This document shows, piece after piece, positions 7,808-16,167 of a DNA stretch of 44,520 nt (positions are counted from its first letter, which is position 1; the number at the start of each line of letters is the position of its first letter). The notes under the pieces were generated by a model that was not told where the DNA came from, searched no databases, and saw nothing but the letters and a program-made list of their open reading frames with translations. The position numbers were made by a program, and so were the translations under genes. The DNA comes from 66-474 sp039923855. GTDB taxonomy: Bacteria > Pseudomonadota > Gammaproteobacteria > Xanthomonadales > Rhodanobacteraceae. The stretch is taken from the NCBI GenBank assembly GCA_039923855.1, contig JBDTBW010000067.1, forward strand, positions 1 through 44,520. The letters are read 5' to 3'.

Positions 7808-10800
7808 TCACGCCGGTCCACCCTCAGGCACGTCCGTGGTCCGCAGCCAACCACGCTCGCGCATCCAATCGGAGAAGCGCTCCATGTACAGATAAACCAC
7901 CGGCGTGGTGTACAGCGTCACCAGTTGCGACAGCAGCAGGCCGCCGACGATCGACACGCCCAGTGGCCGGCGCAGCTCCGCGCCGATGCCGGTGCCCAGC
8001 GCCAGCGGCAGCGCGCCGAGCAATGCCGCCATCGTGGTCATCATGATCGGACGGAAACGCAGCAGGCACGCGCGCCGGATCGCGTCGTGCGCATTCATTC
8101 CTTCGCGTTGCGCGGCGATCGCGAAGTCGATCATCATGATCGCGTTTTTCTTGACGATGCCGATCAACAGCACGATGCCGACGATGCCGTCCACCGACAG
8201 GCTCATCCCGAACAGCATCAGCGCCAGCAGCGCGCCGACGCCGGCCGGGGGCAGTGTGGAAATGATCGTGGCCGGATGGATGTAGCTTTCGTACAGCACG
8301 CCCAGCACGATGTAGATCACCACCACCGAAGCGAGGATCAGCAACAGTTCGTTGCCGACGGAGGAGGAAAACTCCGCCGCTGCGCCGACGAATTCGCCGC
8401 GCACCTGCGGCGGCAATTTCATTTGTGTGACCGCGTCGTTGATCGCGTTCACCGCCTGCGAAAGCGAATAGCCTGGTGCGAGATTGAACGAGAGGGTTGC
8501 CGCCGGGAGCTGATCCTGATGGCTGACCACCAGCGGCGCGTTGGTCACGCTGGCGGTCGCCAGCGTGGAAAGCGGCACGGTGTTGCCGCCGCCGAGCAGG
8601 ATGCCGGTGTTGGATTGGCCAATGCCGGTCGAGGTCGAGGAATTCGCGGATTTCACCTGACCAAGACTCGTTGCATTGCTGCCGGTCAGCGCGCCGCTGG
8701 CGCCGTTGCTGCGCACCGTCAGCATGTTCATGAGATCGGAGCGGTTGCGGAATTGCGGCGCCACTTCCAGCACCACCCGATACTGATTCAACTGGGTGAA
8801 GATGGTCGATATCTGACGCTGGCCGAAGGCGTCGTACAAGGTGTCGTCGATGGTTTGCACCGGCACGCCCAGACGGCTGGCGGCATCGCGATCGATGCTG
8901 AGGTGCAACGCATTGCCGTTGTCGGCGAGGTTGTTGCCGACATCCGCGAGCTGCGGCAATTGCCGCAAGGCGGCGGTGAGTTTTTGCGCGTAGCCCGACA
9001 ATTCCGTGGAGTCGACATCGGACAAGGTGTACTGGTATTCCGTTGCGGCCACGCGCGTATCGAGCGTGATGTCCTGCACGGGTTTCAGATACAGCGCCGC
9101 ACCCGGAATATTCGCGACCTCGTGTTGCAGGCGGGGCAGGATCGCATCCAGTCCATCGCGCTGACCGCGATCCTTCAGCACGATGCTGAGCTGTCCCTGG
9201 TTGAGGGTCGGATTGATCGAACCCGCACCGATGAACGCCGCCACGCCCGCGACCGCGGGATCGGCGCGCAAGGCGGCGGCGACCTGTTCGGTCAAAGCTT
9301 TCATCGCCGGAAATGCGATGTTGTCGTCGGCCTGCACCACGCCGGTGATCAACCCGGTGTCCTGCTGCGGCAGCAATCCCTTCGGGATCACGATGTACAA
9401 CAACACGGTGACGACCACCGACGCGGTGGCGACCAGCATCGTCAAACGCCGGCGCGCCAGCACCCAGTCGAGGCTGCGTTCGTACGCGCCAAGCATCCGG
9501 TTGAACAGGGTTTTCCTGCCGTCCGCGGCGGCCGCATCGTCGGCCGGCACCGAACCGCGATCGAGCAGATACGCGCACATCATCGGCGTCAGGGTGAGCG
9601 ACACCAGCAGCGAAATCACCACCGCGATGGTCAACACCCAGGCGAATTCGTGGAACAATCGTCCGGTCACGCCCGGCATCAGCAGCAGCGGCAGGAACAC
9701 CGCGACCAGCGACACCGTCAACGACACCACCGTGAAACTGATCTCGCGCGCGCCGATTTCGGCGGCCTCTTTCGACGGCTTGCCCTGCTCGATGTAGCGC
9801 ACGATGTTCTCGATCATCACGATCGCGTCGTCGACCACGAAGCCGGTCGCGACGGTGAGCGCCATCAGCGAAAGATTGTCCAGCGAGAATCCGGCGAACG
9901 ACATCACCGCGAACGTGCCCAGCAGCGACAGCGGCACCGCGACCGACGGAATCACCGTCGCCCACAACCGGCGCAGGAACACGAAAATCACGCCGATCAC
10001 CAGGAACACGGTCAGCAGCAGCGTGAACTCGACATCGCGCACCGAAGCGCGGATGGTGACGGTGCGGTCGGCGAATACATCCAGATGCACATCCGCCGGC
10101 AACACGCTGCGCAATTGCGGCAGCGCCGCGTCGATCTGCGCGACCGTGTTGACGATGTTGGCGCCCGGCTGGCGGCGGATGTCCAGCAGCACCGCCGACT
10201 TGCCATTGGCCCACGCCGCGAGCTGGTCGTTCTCGACGCCGTCGATCACGTTGGCGACATCGCCCAGGTGCACCGGTGCGCCGTTCTTGTAGCTGATGAT
10301 CGTGCCGCGGTATTGATCGGCGTTTTGTAACTGGTCGTTGGTGCCGATCGCGTATGTCTGCACCGCGCCGTTCAAGGTGCCTTTGGCGGCGTTGACATTG
10401 GCCTGGGTCAGTGCGCTGCGCACGTCCTCCAACGTGAGTCCGAGATTCGCGAGCTTGGCCGGATCGACTTGCACACGCACCGCAGGCCGCACGTTGCCGG
10501 CGATCGAGACCAGTCCCACGCCGGGAACCTGCGACAGCTTTTGCGCGATGATCGAATCGGCGTAATCATTGACATCGCGCAGCGGGCGGCTGTCCGAAGA
10601 AAGCGCCAGCGTCAGGATCGGCGCGTCGGCGGGATTGACGCGGTTGTACACCGGAGGATAGGGCAGGCTGCCGGGCAGTCTGGCCGCGCGCAGCGCGGAC
10701 TGCACGTCTTGCGCGGCGATGTCGATGTCGTGGCTCATGTCGAACTGCAGCACGATCGTCGACAAACCGGCGGACGAATCCGAACTCATCATGGTGACGC

Positions 10801-11026
10801 CGGAAATCTGCCCGAGCTGGCGTTCCAGGGGCGTCGTCACCAGCGAGGCCATCGTGGTTGCACTGGCGCCGGGATAAGTCGTCGTCACCACCAGGCTAGG
10901 CGCTTCTATCTCGGGCAATGCCGACACCGGCAGGCTGCGATAACCCAGGATGCCGAGCAGCAATACCGCCGCCATCAGTAATGATGTGGCGATCGGTCTG
11001 CGGATAAAGAGGGTGGAGAAGCTCAT
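7808..11026 (-). CDS. RND multidrug efflux permease, MdtB/MdtC type, with a periplasmic low-complexity insert
   Basis: A 1072-residue HAE1-family RND permease starting MSFSTLFIRRPIATSLL, with the same 12-TM plan as its neighbour. The proton-relay helix reads VATGFVVDDAIVMIENIVRYI. Relative to the neighbour (VRSNSGALIPLTAVAHQ) it carries about 40 extra residues rich in Ser, Thr, Gly and Asn after VRSNGASGAL, in the second periplasmic loop (nucleotides about 8580-8710). That explains its unusual length. The ATG at 11024-11026 begins the conserved N-terminus; a TTG six codons upstream is less likely. It is second in the operon after the fusion protein. MdtB and MdtC work together in E. coli; which of the two this gene matches was not resolved. 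Confidence 0.93.
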   Translation of the reverse strand: MSFSTLFIRRPIATSLLMAAVLLLGILGYRSLPVSALPEIEAPSLVVTTTYPGASATTMASLVTTPLERQLGQISGVTMMSSDSSAGLSTIVLQFDMSHDIDIAAQDVQSALRAARLPGSLPYPPVYNRVNPADAPILTLALSSDSRPLRDVNDYADSIIAQKLSQVPGVGLVSIAGNVRPAVRVQVDPAKLANLGLTLEDVRSALTQANVNAAKGTLNGAVQTYAIGTNDQLQNADQYRGTIISYKNGAPVHLGDVANVIDGVENDQLAAWANGKSAVLLDIRRQPGANIVNTVAQIDAALPQLRSVLPADVHLDVFADRTVTIRASVRDVEFTLLLTVFLVIGVIFVFLRRLWATVIPSVAVPLSLLGTFAVMSFAGFSLDNLSLMALTVATGFVVDDAIVMIENIVRYIEQGKPSKEAAEIGAREISFTVVSLTVSLVAVFLPLLLMPGVTGRLFHEFAWVLTIAVVISLLVSLTLTPMMCAYLLDRGSVPADDAAAADGRKTLFNRMLGAYERSLDWVLARRRLTMLVATASVVVTVLLYIVIPKGLLPQQDTGLITGVVQADDNIAFPAMKALTEQVAAALRADPAVAGVAAFIGAGSINPTLNQGQLSIVLKDRGQRDGLDAILPRLQHEVANIPGAALYLKPVQDITLDTRVAATEYQYTLSDVDSTELSGYAQKLTAALRQLPQLADVGNNLADNGNALHLSIDRDAASRLGVPVQTIDDTLYDAFGQRQISTIFTQLNQYRVVLEVAPQFRNRSDLMNMLTVRSNGASGALTGSNATSLGQVKSANSSTSTGIGQSNTGILLGGGNTVPLSTLATASVTNAPLVVSHQDQLPAATLSFNLAPGYSLSQAVNAINDAVTQMKLPPQVRGEFVGAAAEFSSSVGNELLLILASVVVIYIVLGVLYESYIHPATIISTLPPAGVGALLALMLFGMSLSVDGIVGIVLLIGIVKKNAIMMIDFAIAAQREGMNAHDAIRRACLLRFRPIMMTTMAALLGALPLALGTGIGAELRRPLGVSIVGGLLLSQLVTLYTTPVVYLYMERFSDWMRERGWLRTTDVPEGGPA

Positions 11027-11089
11027 AAACGTTTGGGCTGGCAATGACGCGAATCGCTTCGACGAATGTCAGTTGTCTCCACATCCCCC

Positions 11090-11139
11090 GATCGAACCCG
11101 CTTGTGTCGGGTTCGATCGCCCCCTTGATTCAAGGGGGC
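11090..11139. repeat. Two adjacent perfect hairpins between fusion-protein and permease genes
   Basis: At 11090-11118 there is GATCGAACCCG/CGGGTTCGATC, an 11-bp perfect stem with a 7-nt loop. At 11119-11139 there is GCCCCCTTG/CAAGGGGGC, a 9-bp perfect stem with a 3-nt loop. They lie directly upstream of the second RND gene within the operon, where they could stabilise mRNA ends or reduce read-through. Confidence 0.7.
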
Positions 11140-11170
11140 TGAAAGCAACGGTGACGTGGCAATCTCTTGT

Positions 11171-11286
11171 CGTCATTCCGGGGCCGCGCGTAGCGCGGAA
11201 CCAGGAATCCAGCTCTTACGGATTTTTAGGAACTGGATTCCGGGTCCCGTTTCCCGGATGAAGCCGGGAAACGACCCGGAATGACG
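11171..11286. repeat. CGTCATTCCGG...CCGGAATGACG inverted-repeat element (family A, copy 1)
   Basis: The outer arms begin CGTCATTCCGGGG and end CCCGGAATGACG. Inner arms GGAATCCAG and CTGGATTCC face each other across a short spacer. Each half is itself a hairpin. The element lies between the efflux fusion-protein gene and the next permease gene. Confidence 0.85.
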
Positions 11287-11328
11287 ACAATTTGATTTGC
11301 CACTTTCTTGCTACTTCCTACTTCCAAC

Positions 11329-12639
11329 TCACCCACCATGTCCGCGCTTGCCGCCACCTTGTGCCGCCGCCTTTTTGATATCCGCCGCCGTCGGCGCCTT
11401 GGGTTCCTCGCCGGGTTTCATCGGCGTGATCTTGCTGCCTTCCTTCAGACGAAACTGGCCTTCGGTTACGACTTGGTCGCCGGCCTTCAATCCGCTGCCG
11501 ATCAGTTCGTGGGTGTCGTCGGCCTCGCCGGTCACCGTGACCGGCTGCATCTTCACCATGGGTGTATTCGCGTCGCTCGTCGTCGACGCGGAAGAAGATG
11601 CGCCGCTGGCCGTGTGATGGCGACTATGCGGCGTCGCGTTGCCAGTCGGCGCCGCCGCGGCGTTCGCGCTGGAGCCGCCAGCGACGACGAGATACACGTA
11701 ATCGCCATTCGGTCCGCGCTGCACGGCCTGCGTCGGCACCACCAGACCGTTGTCGACGGTGCCGACCTGCATCCGCAGATTGACGAACTGGCCCGGCCAC
11801 AATTCGGCGGCCGCGTTCGGAAACTCCGCTTTCAGCTTGAACGTCGAGGTGTTGGGATCGATCTGGTTGTCGATCACTTTCAACACGCCGCCACCGGCCG
11901 TGGTTTTGCCGGTGGTCGGGTCTTGCACCACCAGCGGCAACGGGGCCGACGCCTGCGCTGCGCGCACCTGATCGAGATATTTGCCGGCCAGCGTGAAGAT
12001 CACATTGATCGGATGCAGTTGCGTGATCACCACGATCGGGGTCGTGGTGGTGACGATGTTGCCGGGATCCACTTGGCGGATGCCGGCAAGCCCGTCGATC
12101 GGCGCCAATACCCTGGTGTAATCGAGTTGCACCTTGTTGTCGCGGATCGCGGCGGCGTCGGCGGCGACCCCGGCGGCGAGTTGGTGCACGTTGTTGCGCT
12201 GGGTAACCCGGTCGATTTCGGCAACGTATTGCTTGTACTTGGGAGCCATCGAGCGCGCCAGCGTCGATTGCGCGGTCGCGAGCAGCGCCTGATCCTGTTG
12301 CTGTTTCGCAAGTGCCTGATCGTATTGCGCCTGCACCGTGCGCGGGTCGATCTCCGCGATCACGTCGCCCTTTTTGACGGGCTGGCCTTCGGCAAAATCC
12401 AGTTTCAGCAATTTGCCGGCGACCTGCGGCATCACCGTTACGGTGTTCAGCGCCTGCACCGTACCGTTGGCGGTGAGATAGACCGGCACATTCTCCACGA
12501 CCACCGCTTCCACGGTCACCGGAATCGGCGCGTTGGCGTCGTTGCCGGTGGCGGCGCCCGCGCGGTGCAGCAGCCGCCAGCCGATCACGATGACGATGAT
12601 CGCGGCGATCGCGACCAGGATCCATTTGCCGCGCGACAT
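11329..12639 (-). CDS. RND efflux periplasmic adaptor (membrane fusion protein), MdtA-like
   Basis: A 436-residue adaptor. Residues 5-22 form an N-terminal membrane anchor or uncleaved signal (WILVAIAAIIVIVIGW). The first lipoyl half (VMPQVAGKLLKLDFAEGQPVKKGDVIAEID, about 68-97) is followed by an alpha hairpin (about 98-165), the second lipoyl half (VLAPIDGLAGIRQVDPGNIV), a beta-barrel and a membrane-proximal domain. It bridges the inner-membrane RND pump to an outer-membrane channel. A stretch at about 325-372 is rich in Ala, Ser, Thr and His, with few conserved features, and looks like an inserted linker. AAAGG lies seven bases before the ATG. It is first in the three-gene efflux operon; no outer-membrane factor or regulator gene is adjacent. 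Confidence 0.92.
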   Translation of the reverse strand: MSRGKWILVAIAAIIVIVIGWRLLHRAGAATGNDANAPIPVTVEAVVVENVPVYLTANGTVQALNTVTVMPQVAGKLLKLDFAEGQPVKKGDVIAEIDPRTVQAQYDQALAKQQQDQALLATAQSTLARSMAPKYKQYVAEIDRVTQRNNVHQLAAGVAADAAAIRDNKVQLDYTRVLAPIDGLAGIRQVDPGNIVTTTTPIVVITQLHPINVIFTLAGKYLDQVRAAQASAPLPLVVQDPTTGKTTAGGGVLKVIDNQIDPNTSTFKLKAEFPNAAAELWPGQFVNLRMQVGTVDNGLVVPTQAVQRGPNGDYVYLVVAGGSSANAAAAPTGNATPHSRHHTASGASSSASTTSDANTPMVKMQPVTVTGEADDTHELIGSGLKAGDQVVTEGQFRLKEGSKITPMKPGEEPKAPTAADIKKAAAQGGGKRGHGG

Positions 12640-12676
12640 GCGAAGACCTTTGCCGGGAAGAGCCGAAAGAAGATGC

Positions 12677-12696
12677 CGGCAGCATGCATGCTGCCG
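12677..12696. promoter_or_regulatory. Perfect 20-bp palindrome upstream of the efflux operon
   Basis: CGGCAGCATG followed directly by its reverse complement, 37 bp before the mdtA-like ATG. A loop-less perfect dyad of this kind is more like an operator than a transcript hairpin. It could bind a dimeric repressor of the efflux operon, or could end the upstream POT transcript. Function is inferred from position only. Confidence 0.45.
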
Positions 12697-12707
12697 CTTG
12701 AACGCAG

Positions 12708-12726
12708 CCGCACCGGAACGGTGCGG
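12708..12726. terminator. Hairpin between POT transporter and efflux operon
   Basis: CCGCACCG/CGGTGCGG is a perfect 8-bp stem with a 3-nt loop, 82 bp downstream of the POT stop on the minus strand. No T-run follows directly, so it is only a candidate terminator or second operator half. Confidence 0.35.
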
Positions 12727-12807
12727 ACAACGAGGACTTACGTTAACGCAGAGGACAGTCGCGTGCGGGCATGACTTGTGGCCTATGCGGCGAACGCGGC
12801 GTGCCGC

Positions 12808-14358
12808 TCATTCCTCGGACGCCACGGTCGGCAATCCCGCGGCCGCCGCGGGCACGGTATTGCTGACGTGGTGCGCATCCGACAGGCGCTTCATCAGCGG
12901 CAGCACCGCGAACGCGATCCCGGTACAGACCAGGGCGGCGATGCCGAGCTTGTCGAACAGCGCGGTGTAGATCGGCAGGCTCGCCAACGGGGTGGTGGTG
13001 AGATTTTCCGGGACACTGGCATAGGATGCCACCACGCCGCCGAGATATTGCGACACGCCGGTGGCGACGAAGTAGGCGCCCATCATGAAGCCGCCCATGC
13101 GCGACGGCACATAGCGCGCGATCATCGCAAGCCCCAATCCGCTGACCAGCAATTCGCCCAGCGAGATCGCGCCATAACCCCACACCATCAACCACGACGA
13201 GACCCGCCCATCGGGCGCCGCGTAGTAGCCGGCCGCGCCAAAGATGAAAAATCCGATCGCAACGACGACGAAACCGAGCGCGAATTTGGCGGCGATGGAG
13301 ATGTCCTTGTCGCGCTTGCCGGCGCTTGTGTAAATCCACGCCAGGATCGGGCTCAGGATGAAGATCCAGATCGGATTCAGCGCCTGGAATTGCGCCGGCG
13401 ACCAATCCCAAAGATGCGCGCCGAACACATTGAACGCGGGATCGACGTTGCGCAAAGCGAACAGGTTCAGCGACGTCGAATACTGCTGGTAGAAGATGAA
13501 AAAAAACACCGTCTGGATGGTCAACACCAGCGCGGCGATCAGTCCGGCGCGCTCGCCGCTGCCGCCGCTGGAAATCAGCCAGGCAAAGATGCCGATCACC
13601 GCCACGCCGGCGACGTACACGAAGATGCGCGCCACGTTCTCGTTCTGCAGGATATAGGCGGAGAGGAATACCACCACGATGGCGCCGGCAAGCACCATCG
13701 CCAGTTTGCCCCACGGCATCGGGCGCTCATCCGGCGCCGATCCGACATGCGACAGCGCCTGGCGCATGACCGCATAGTTGGCCAAACCAACCAGCAGACC
13801 CACCGCGCAGACCAGAAACGCGATATGCCAGCCCCAGCCGTTGCCATAATGCGCGTTGAAATAATCCTTGAGTTTGGGCGTCAGCAATTGCGAAATCATC
13901 GCGCCGAGATTCACCGCCATGTAGTAAATGGTGAAAGCGCTGTCGATGCGCGAATCGTCGCCCTCGTAGATCTTGCGCACCAGATTTCCGGCGTTGGCCT
14001 TGAACAGGCCGTTGCCGACCACGATCACGCCCAGGGCGCAGAACAGGAACCACACACTCTGGCCCGGCACCACCATCAGCGAATAGCCGACCGTCAGCAC
14101 CATCGCGCCGATCAGCATGGTGCGGCGGGTGCCGAGGATCTTGTCGCCGATCCAGCCGCCGATCGCCGGCGAGACATAAATCAGCGCGGCGGCGGCGCCC
14201 CAGACCAGGGTCGCGCGCGCGTCGGGGAAACCCAGCCGCTGCACCATGTAGTAAACGATCAGCGCCTGCATGCCGTAATAGCCGAAGCGTTCCCACATCT
14301 CGATTAGGAACACGGTCGAGAAAGAGCGGGTCTGGGACGGTTGCGTCGCGGTATTCAT
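12808..14358 (-). CDS. POT-family proton-dependent oligopeptide transporter
   Basis: A 516-residue major-facilitator protein with about 14 membrane helices. The POT signature ExxERFxYY is present as E20-M-W-E23-R24-F-G-Y-Y in TM1. A long motif follows around TM4-TM5 (GNGLFKANAGNLVRKIYEG and DSAFTIYYMAVNLGA), which is PTR2 signature-like. It imports di- and tripeptides using the proton gradient. The ATG at 14356-14358 (MNTATQPSQT) places TM1 at the usual distance; a longer open frame upstream reaches into non-conserved sequence. It stands alone, followed by the hairpins before the efflux operon. Confidence 0.92.
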   Translation of the reverse strand: MNTATQPSQTRSFSTVFLIEMWERFGYYGMQALIVYYMVQRLGFPDARATLVWGAAAALIYVSPAIGGWIGDKILGTRRTMLIGAMVLTVGYSLMVVPGQSVWFLFCALGVIVVGNGLFKANAGNLVRKIYEGDDSRIDSAFTIYYMAVNLGAMISQLLTPKLKDYFNAHYGNGWGWHIAFLVCAVGLLVGLANYAVMRQALSHVGSAPDERPMPWGKLAMVLAGAIVVVFLSAYILQNENVARIFVYVAGVAVIGIFAWLISSGGSGERAGLIAALVLTIQTVFFFIFYQQYSTSLNLFALRNVDPAFNVFGAHLWDWSPAQFQALNPIWIFILSPILAWIYTSAGKRDKDISIAAKFALGFVVVAIGFFIFGAAGYYAAPDGRVSSWLMVWGYGAISLGELLVSGLGLAMIARYVPSRMGGFMMGAYFVATGVSQYLGGVVASYASVPENLTTTPLASLPIYTALFDKLGIAALVCTGIAFAVLPLMKRLSDAHHVSNTVPAAAAGLPTVASEE

Positions 14359-14456
14359 GGGCGGGCCCGTGGTTGGATTCGGCCAAGCGTACCCGATGCC
14401 GGGCGGGATGGGTGATGTCACGAAACCGTGAACTGGATTGTCGAGCCCCCGCTTGC

Positions 14457-14568
14457 CGTCATTCCGGCGCAGGCCGGAATCCAGTAACGGTCACACAGCA
14501 GAAAAGCGGTGGCGTTCTTGATCTTCTGGCGATGTCGCCACTGGATTCCGGCCTGCGCCGGAATGACG
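14457..14568. repeat. 112-bp element with 28-bp perfect terminal inverted repeats (family A, copy 2)
   Basis: Positions 14457-14484 and 14541-14568 are exact reverse complements, starting CGTCATTCCGGCGCAGG. They flank a 56-nt core. The copy at 44228-44339 has the same arms and a core of identical length and about 60 percent identity, so this is a MITE-like element and not a chance palindrome. It lies between the POT gene and thyA. Confidence 0.93.
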
Positions 14569-14611
14569 AATTCGTTGTTATGCTTTGTCGACTACTTTCG
14601 ACTTTCGACGC

Positions 14612-15427
14612 ATGCGTTCTTACCTCGACCTGCTGCGCGATGTGCTGGAACACGGCGTCGTCAGGAACGACCGCACCGGCACCGGCACCCTGTCGGTGTT
14701 CGGGCGGCAGATACGCTTCGATCTGGCCCAAGGATTTCCGCTGCTGACCACCAAGAAGCTGCACGTGAAATCGATCGTGTACGAACTGCTGTGGTTCCTG
14801 CGCGGCGATACCAATATCGCGTATCTCAAGGATCACGGGGTCGGCATCTGGGACGAGTGGGCGGACGCGCGCGGCGATCTGGGGCCCGTTTACGGCAAAC
14901 AATGGCGCGCATGGCGAAGCGCTGACGGAGGCACGATCGATCAGATTTCGCAGGTGATCGAACAAATCAAGATCAATCCCGATTCGCGCCGGTTGATCGT
15001 GTCGGCGTGGAACGTCGGCGAGTTGAACAAGATGGCGTTGCCGCCGTGTCACGCGTTGTTCCAGTTTCACGTCGTCCCTTCGACAGGCTCAGGGCAGGCC
15101 GGAAAACTGTCGTGCCAGTTGTATCAGCGCTCGGCCGACGTGTTCCTTGGCGTACCCTTCAATATCGCCAGCTACGCGCTGCTGACGTGCATGATCGCGC
15201 AGGTATGCGATCTTGCGCCGGGCGAGTTCGTGCACACATTCGGCGACGCGCATCTTTATTCGAATCATCTCGAACAGGCGCGCGAGCAATTGACGCGAAC
15301 GCCGCGTGCATTACCGAAATTGGTTCTGAATCCGGACGTGCGTTCGATCTTCGATTTCCGTTTCGAGGACATACGGATCGAGGCTTACGATCCGCATCCT
15401 GCGATCCGCGCGCCAATCGCGGTGTAA
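14612..15427 (+). CDS. thyA: Thymidylate synthase with a short repeat-derived insertion
   Basis: A 271-residue ThyA that methylates dUMP to dTMP with methylene-tetrahydrofolate. Visible landmarks are RNDRTGTGTLSVFG (19-31), SRRLIVSAWN (125-134), catalytic Cys146 in LPPCHALFQF, CQLYQRSADVFLGVPFNIASYALL, and HTFGDAHLYSNH. E. coli ThyA has 264 residues; the extra seven are accounted for by VPSTGSGQA at 155-163, where the usual sequence has two residues (AD). The codons there match the widespread CCTTCGACAGGCTCAGG repeat. The ATG at 14612 begins the conserved MRSYLDLLRDVLEHG. folA follows after 102 bp, the usual functional pairing of thymidylate and folate genes. Confidence 0.95.
   Translation: MRSYLDLLRDVLEHGVVRNDRTGTGTLSVFGRQIRFDLAQGFPLLTTKKLHVKSIVYELLWFLRGDTNIAYLKDHGVGIWDEWADARGDLGPVYGKQWRAWRSADGGTIDQISQVIEQIKINPDSRRLIVSAWNVGELNKMALPPCHALFQFHVVPSTGSGQAGKLSCQLYQRSADVFLGVPFNIASYALLTCMIAQVCDLAPGEFVHTFGDAHLYSNHLEQAREQLTRTPRALPKLVLNPDVRSIFDFRFEDIRIEAYDPHPAIRAPIAV
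15077..15098 (+). repeat. CCTTCGACAGGCTCAGG-type repeat inside thyA (family C)
   Basis: CCTTCGACAGGCTCAGGGCA is a sequence usually found between genes in many bacteria. Here it is read in frame as PSTGSGQA, seven residues net longer than E. coli ThyA, in the turn between two strands just after the active-site cysteine. Confidence 0.8.
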
Positions 15428-15529
15428 CTCCCCGATGCGTCACTTTACTTTTGGAGCAATGGTTCGCCCTGCGATATCGATGGGCAACGGTTGTTCGTGG
15501 TTCGATACCTCACCACGAGCGGGGGTTTC

Positions 15530-16021
15530 ATGACGATAACTTTGCTAGTCGCGCTCGATCGTGGCCGAGCGATCGGCCGCAACGCTGCGATGCCCTGGCA
15601 TCTGCCCGATGACCTCAAGCGCTTCAAGGCGCTGACGCTCGGCAAGCCGGTACTGATGGGTCGCAAGACCGCGGTGGCTATCGGTCGTGCTTTGCCGGGG
15701 CGGCGCAATCTGGTGCTGAGCCGTGCACGCGTCGCCCCGTTCGCGGACCAGGATGTCGTGCATTCGCTGGATGAGGCGTTGTCGATTGCGGACGGCACCG
15801 AACTCGTGGTGATCGGTGGCGGCGAGGTGTATGCGCTGGCATTGCCACATGCAACGCATTTGTCGTTGACGCAAGTCGACACCGACACGCAGGATGCCGA
15901 TACGTTTTTTCCCGCGTTTGATCTGCAAGCTTGGCGAGAAACCGCGCGCGTGCATCATCCGGTTGATGCGCGGCACGCTTTCGCGTTCGACTTCGTCGAT
16001 TACGAACGCATAACAGGTTGA
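15530..16021 (+). CDS. folA: Dihydrofolate reductase
   Basis: A 163-residue DHFR that reduces dihydrofolate to tetrahydrofolate with NADPH. The N-terminal strand is MTITLLVALDRGRAIG, and the substrate-pocket motif MPWHLPDDLKRFK has the catalytic acid D27. The NADPH site is GRKTAVAIGRALPGRRNLVLSR, and IGGGEVYALAL lies at about 103-113. The length equals the family norm. The ATG at 15530 was preferred over an upstream frame extension with no homology. It regenerates the folate oxidised by the ThyA encoded just upstream. Confidence 0.95.
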   Translation: MTITLLVALDRGRAIGRNAAMPWHLPDDLKRFKALTLGKPVLMGRKTAVAIGRALPGRRNLVLSRARVAPFADQDVVHSLDEALSIADGTELVVIGGGEVYALALPHATHLSLTQVDTDTQDADTFFPAFDLQAWRETARVHHPVDARHAFAFDFVDYERITG

Positions 16022-16044
16022 TGCTGCATGCGCTCATTTACTGC

Positions 16045-16145
16045 CGTCATTCCGGACGTGGCGAAGCCGCGATCCGGAATCCAGCTCTCTTGGCACCATA
16101 AATCTGGATTCCGGGTTCCGTGCGGCGCACGGCCCCGGAATGACG
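16045..16145. repeat. CGTCATTCCGG inverted-repeat element (family A, copy 3)
   Basis: Arms CGTCATTCCGG...GGAATCCAG and CTGGATTCCGGG...CGGAATGACG enclose about 20 bp. It fills the gap between folA and the Nudix-fusion gene and contains no gene. Confidence 0.85.
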
Positions 16146-16167
16146 ATGGAAAAAAGGATTTCGCAAA

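Noticed and set aside
7706..10330. An 874-codon open frame on the plus strand opposite the RND permease.
   Set aside because: It is very rich in His, Arg, Gln and Asp, as expected for the complement of a GC-rich gene. The minus-strand frame encodes a complete RND permease with all family motifs.
11308..14307. Long plus-strand open frames opposite the fusion-protein and POT genes.
   Set aside because: They are antisense shadows with biased composition and no domain; the minus-strand genes are fully explained by families.
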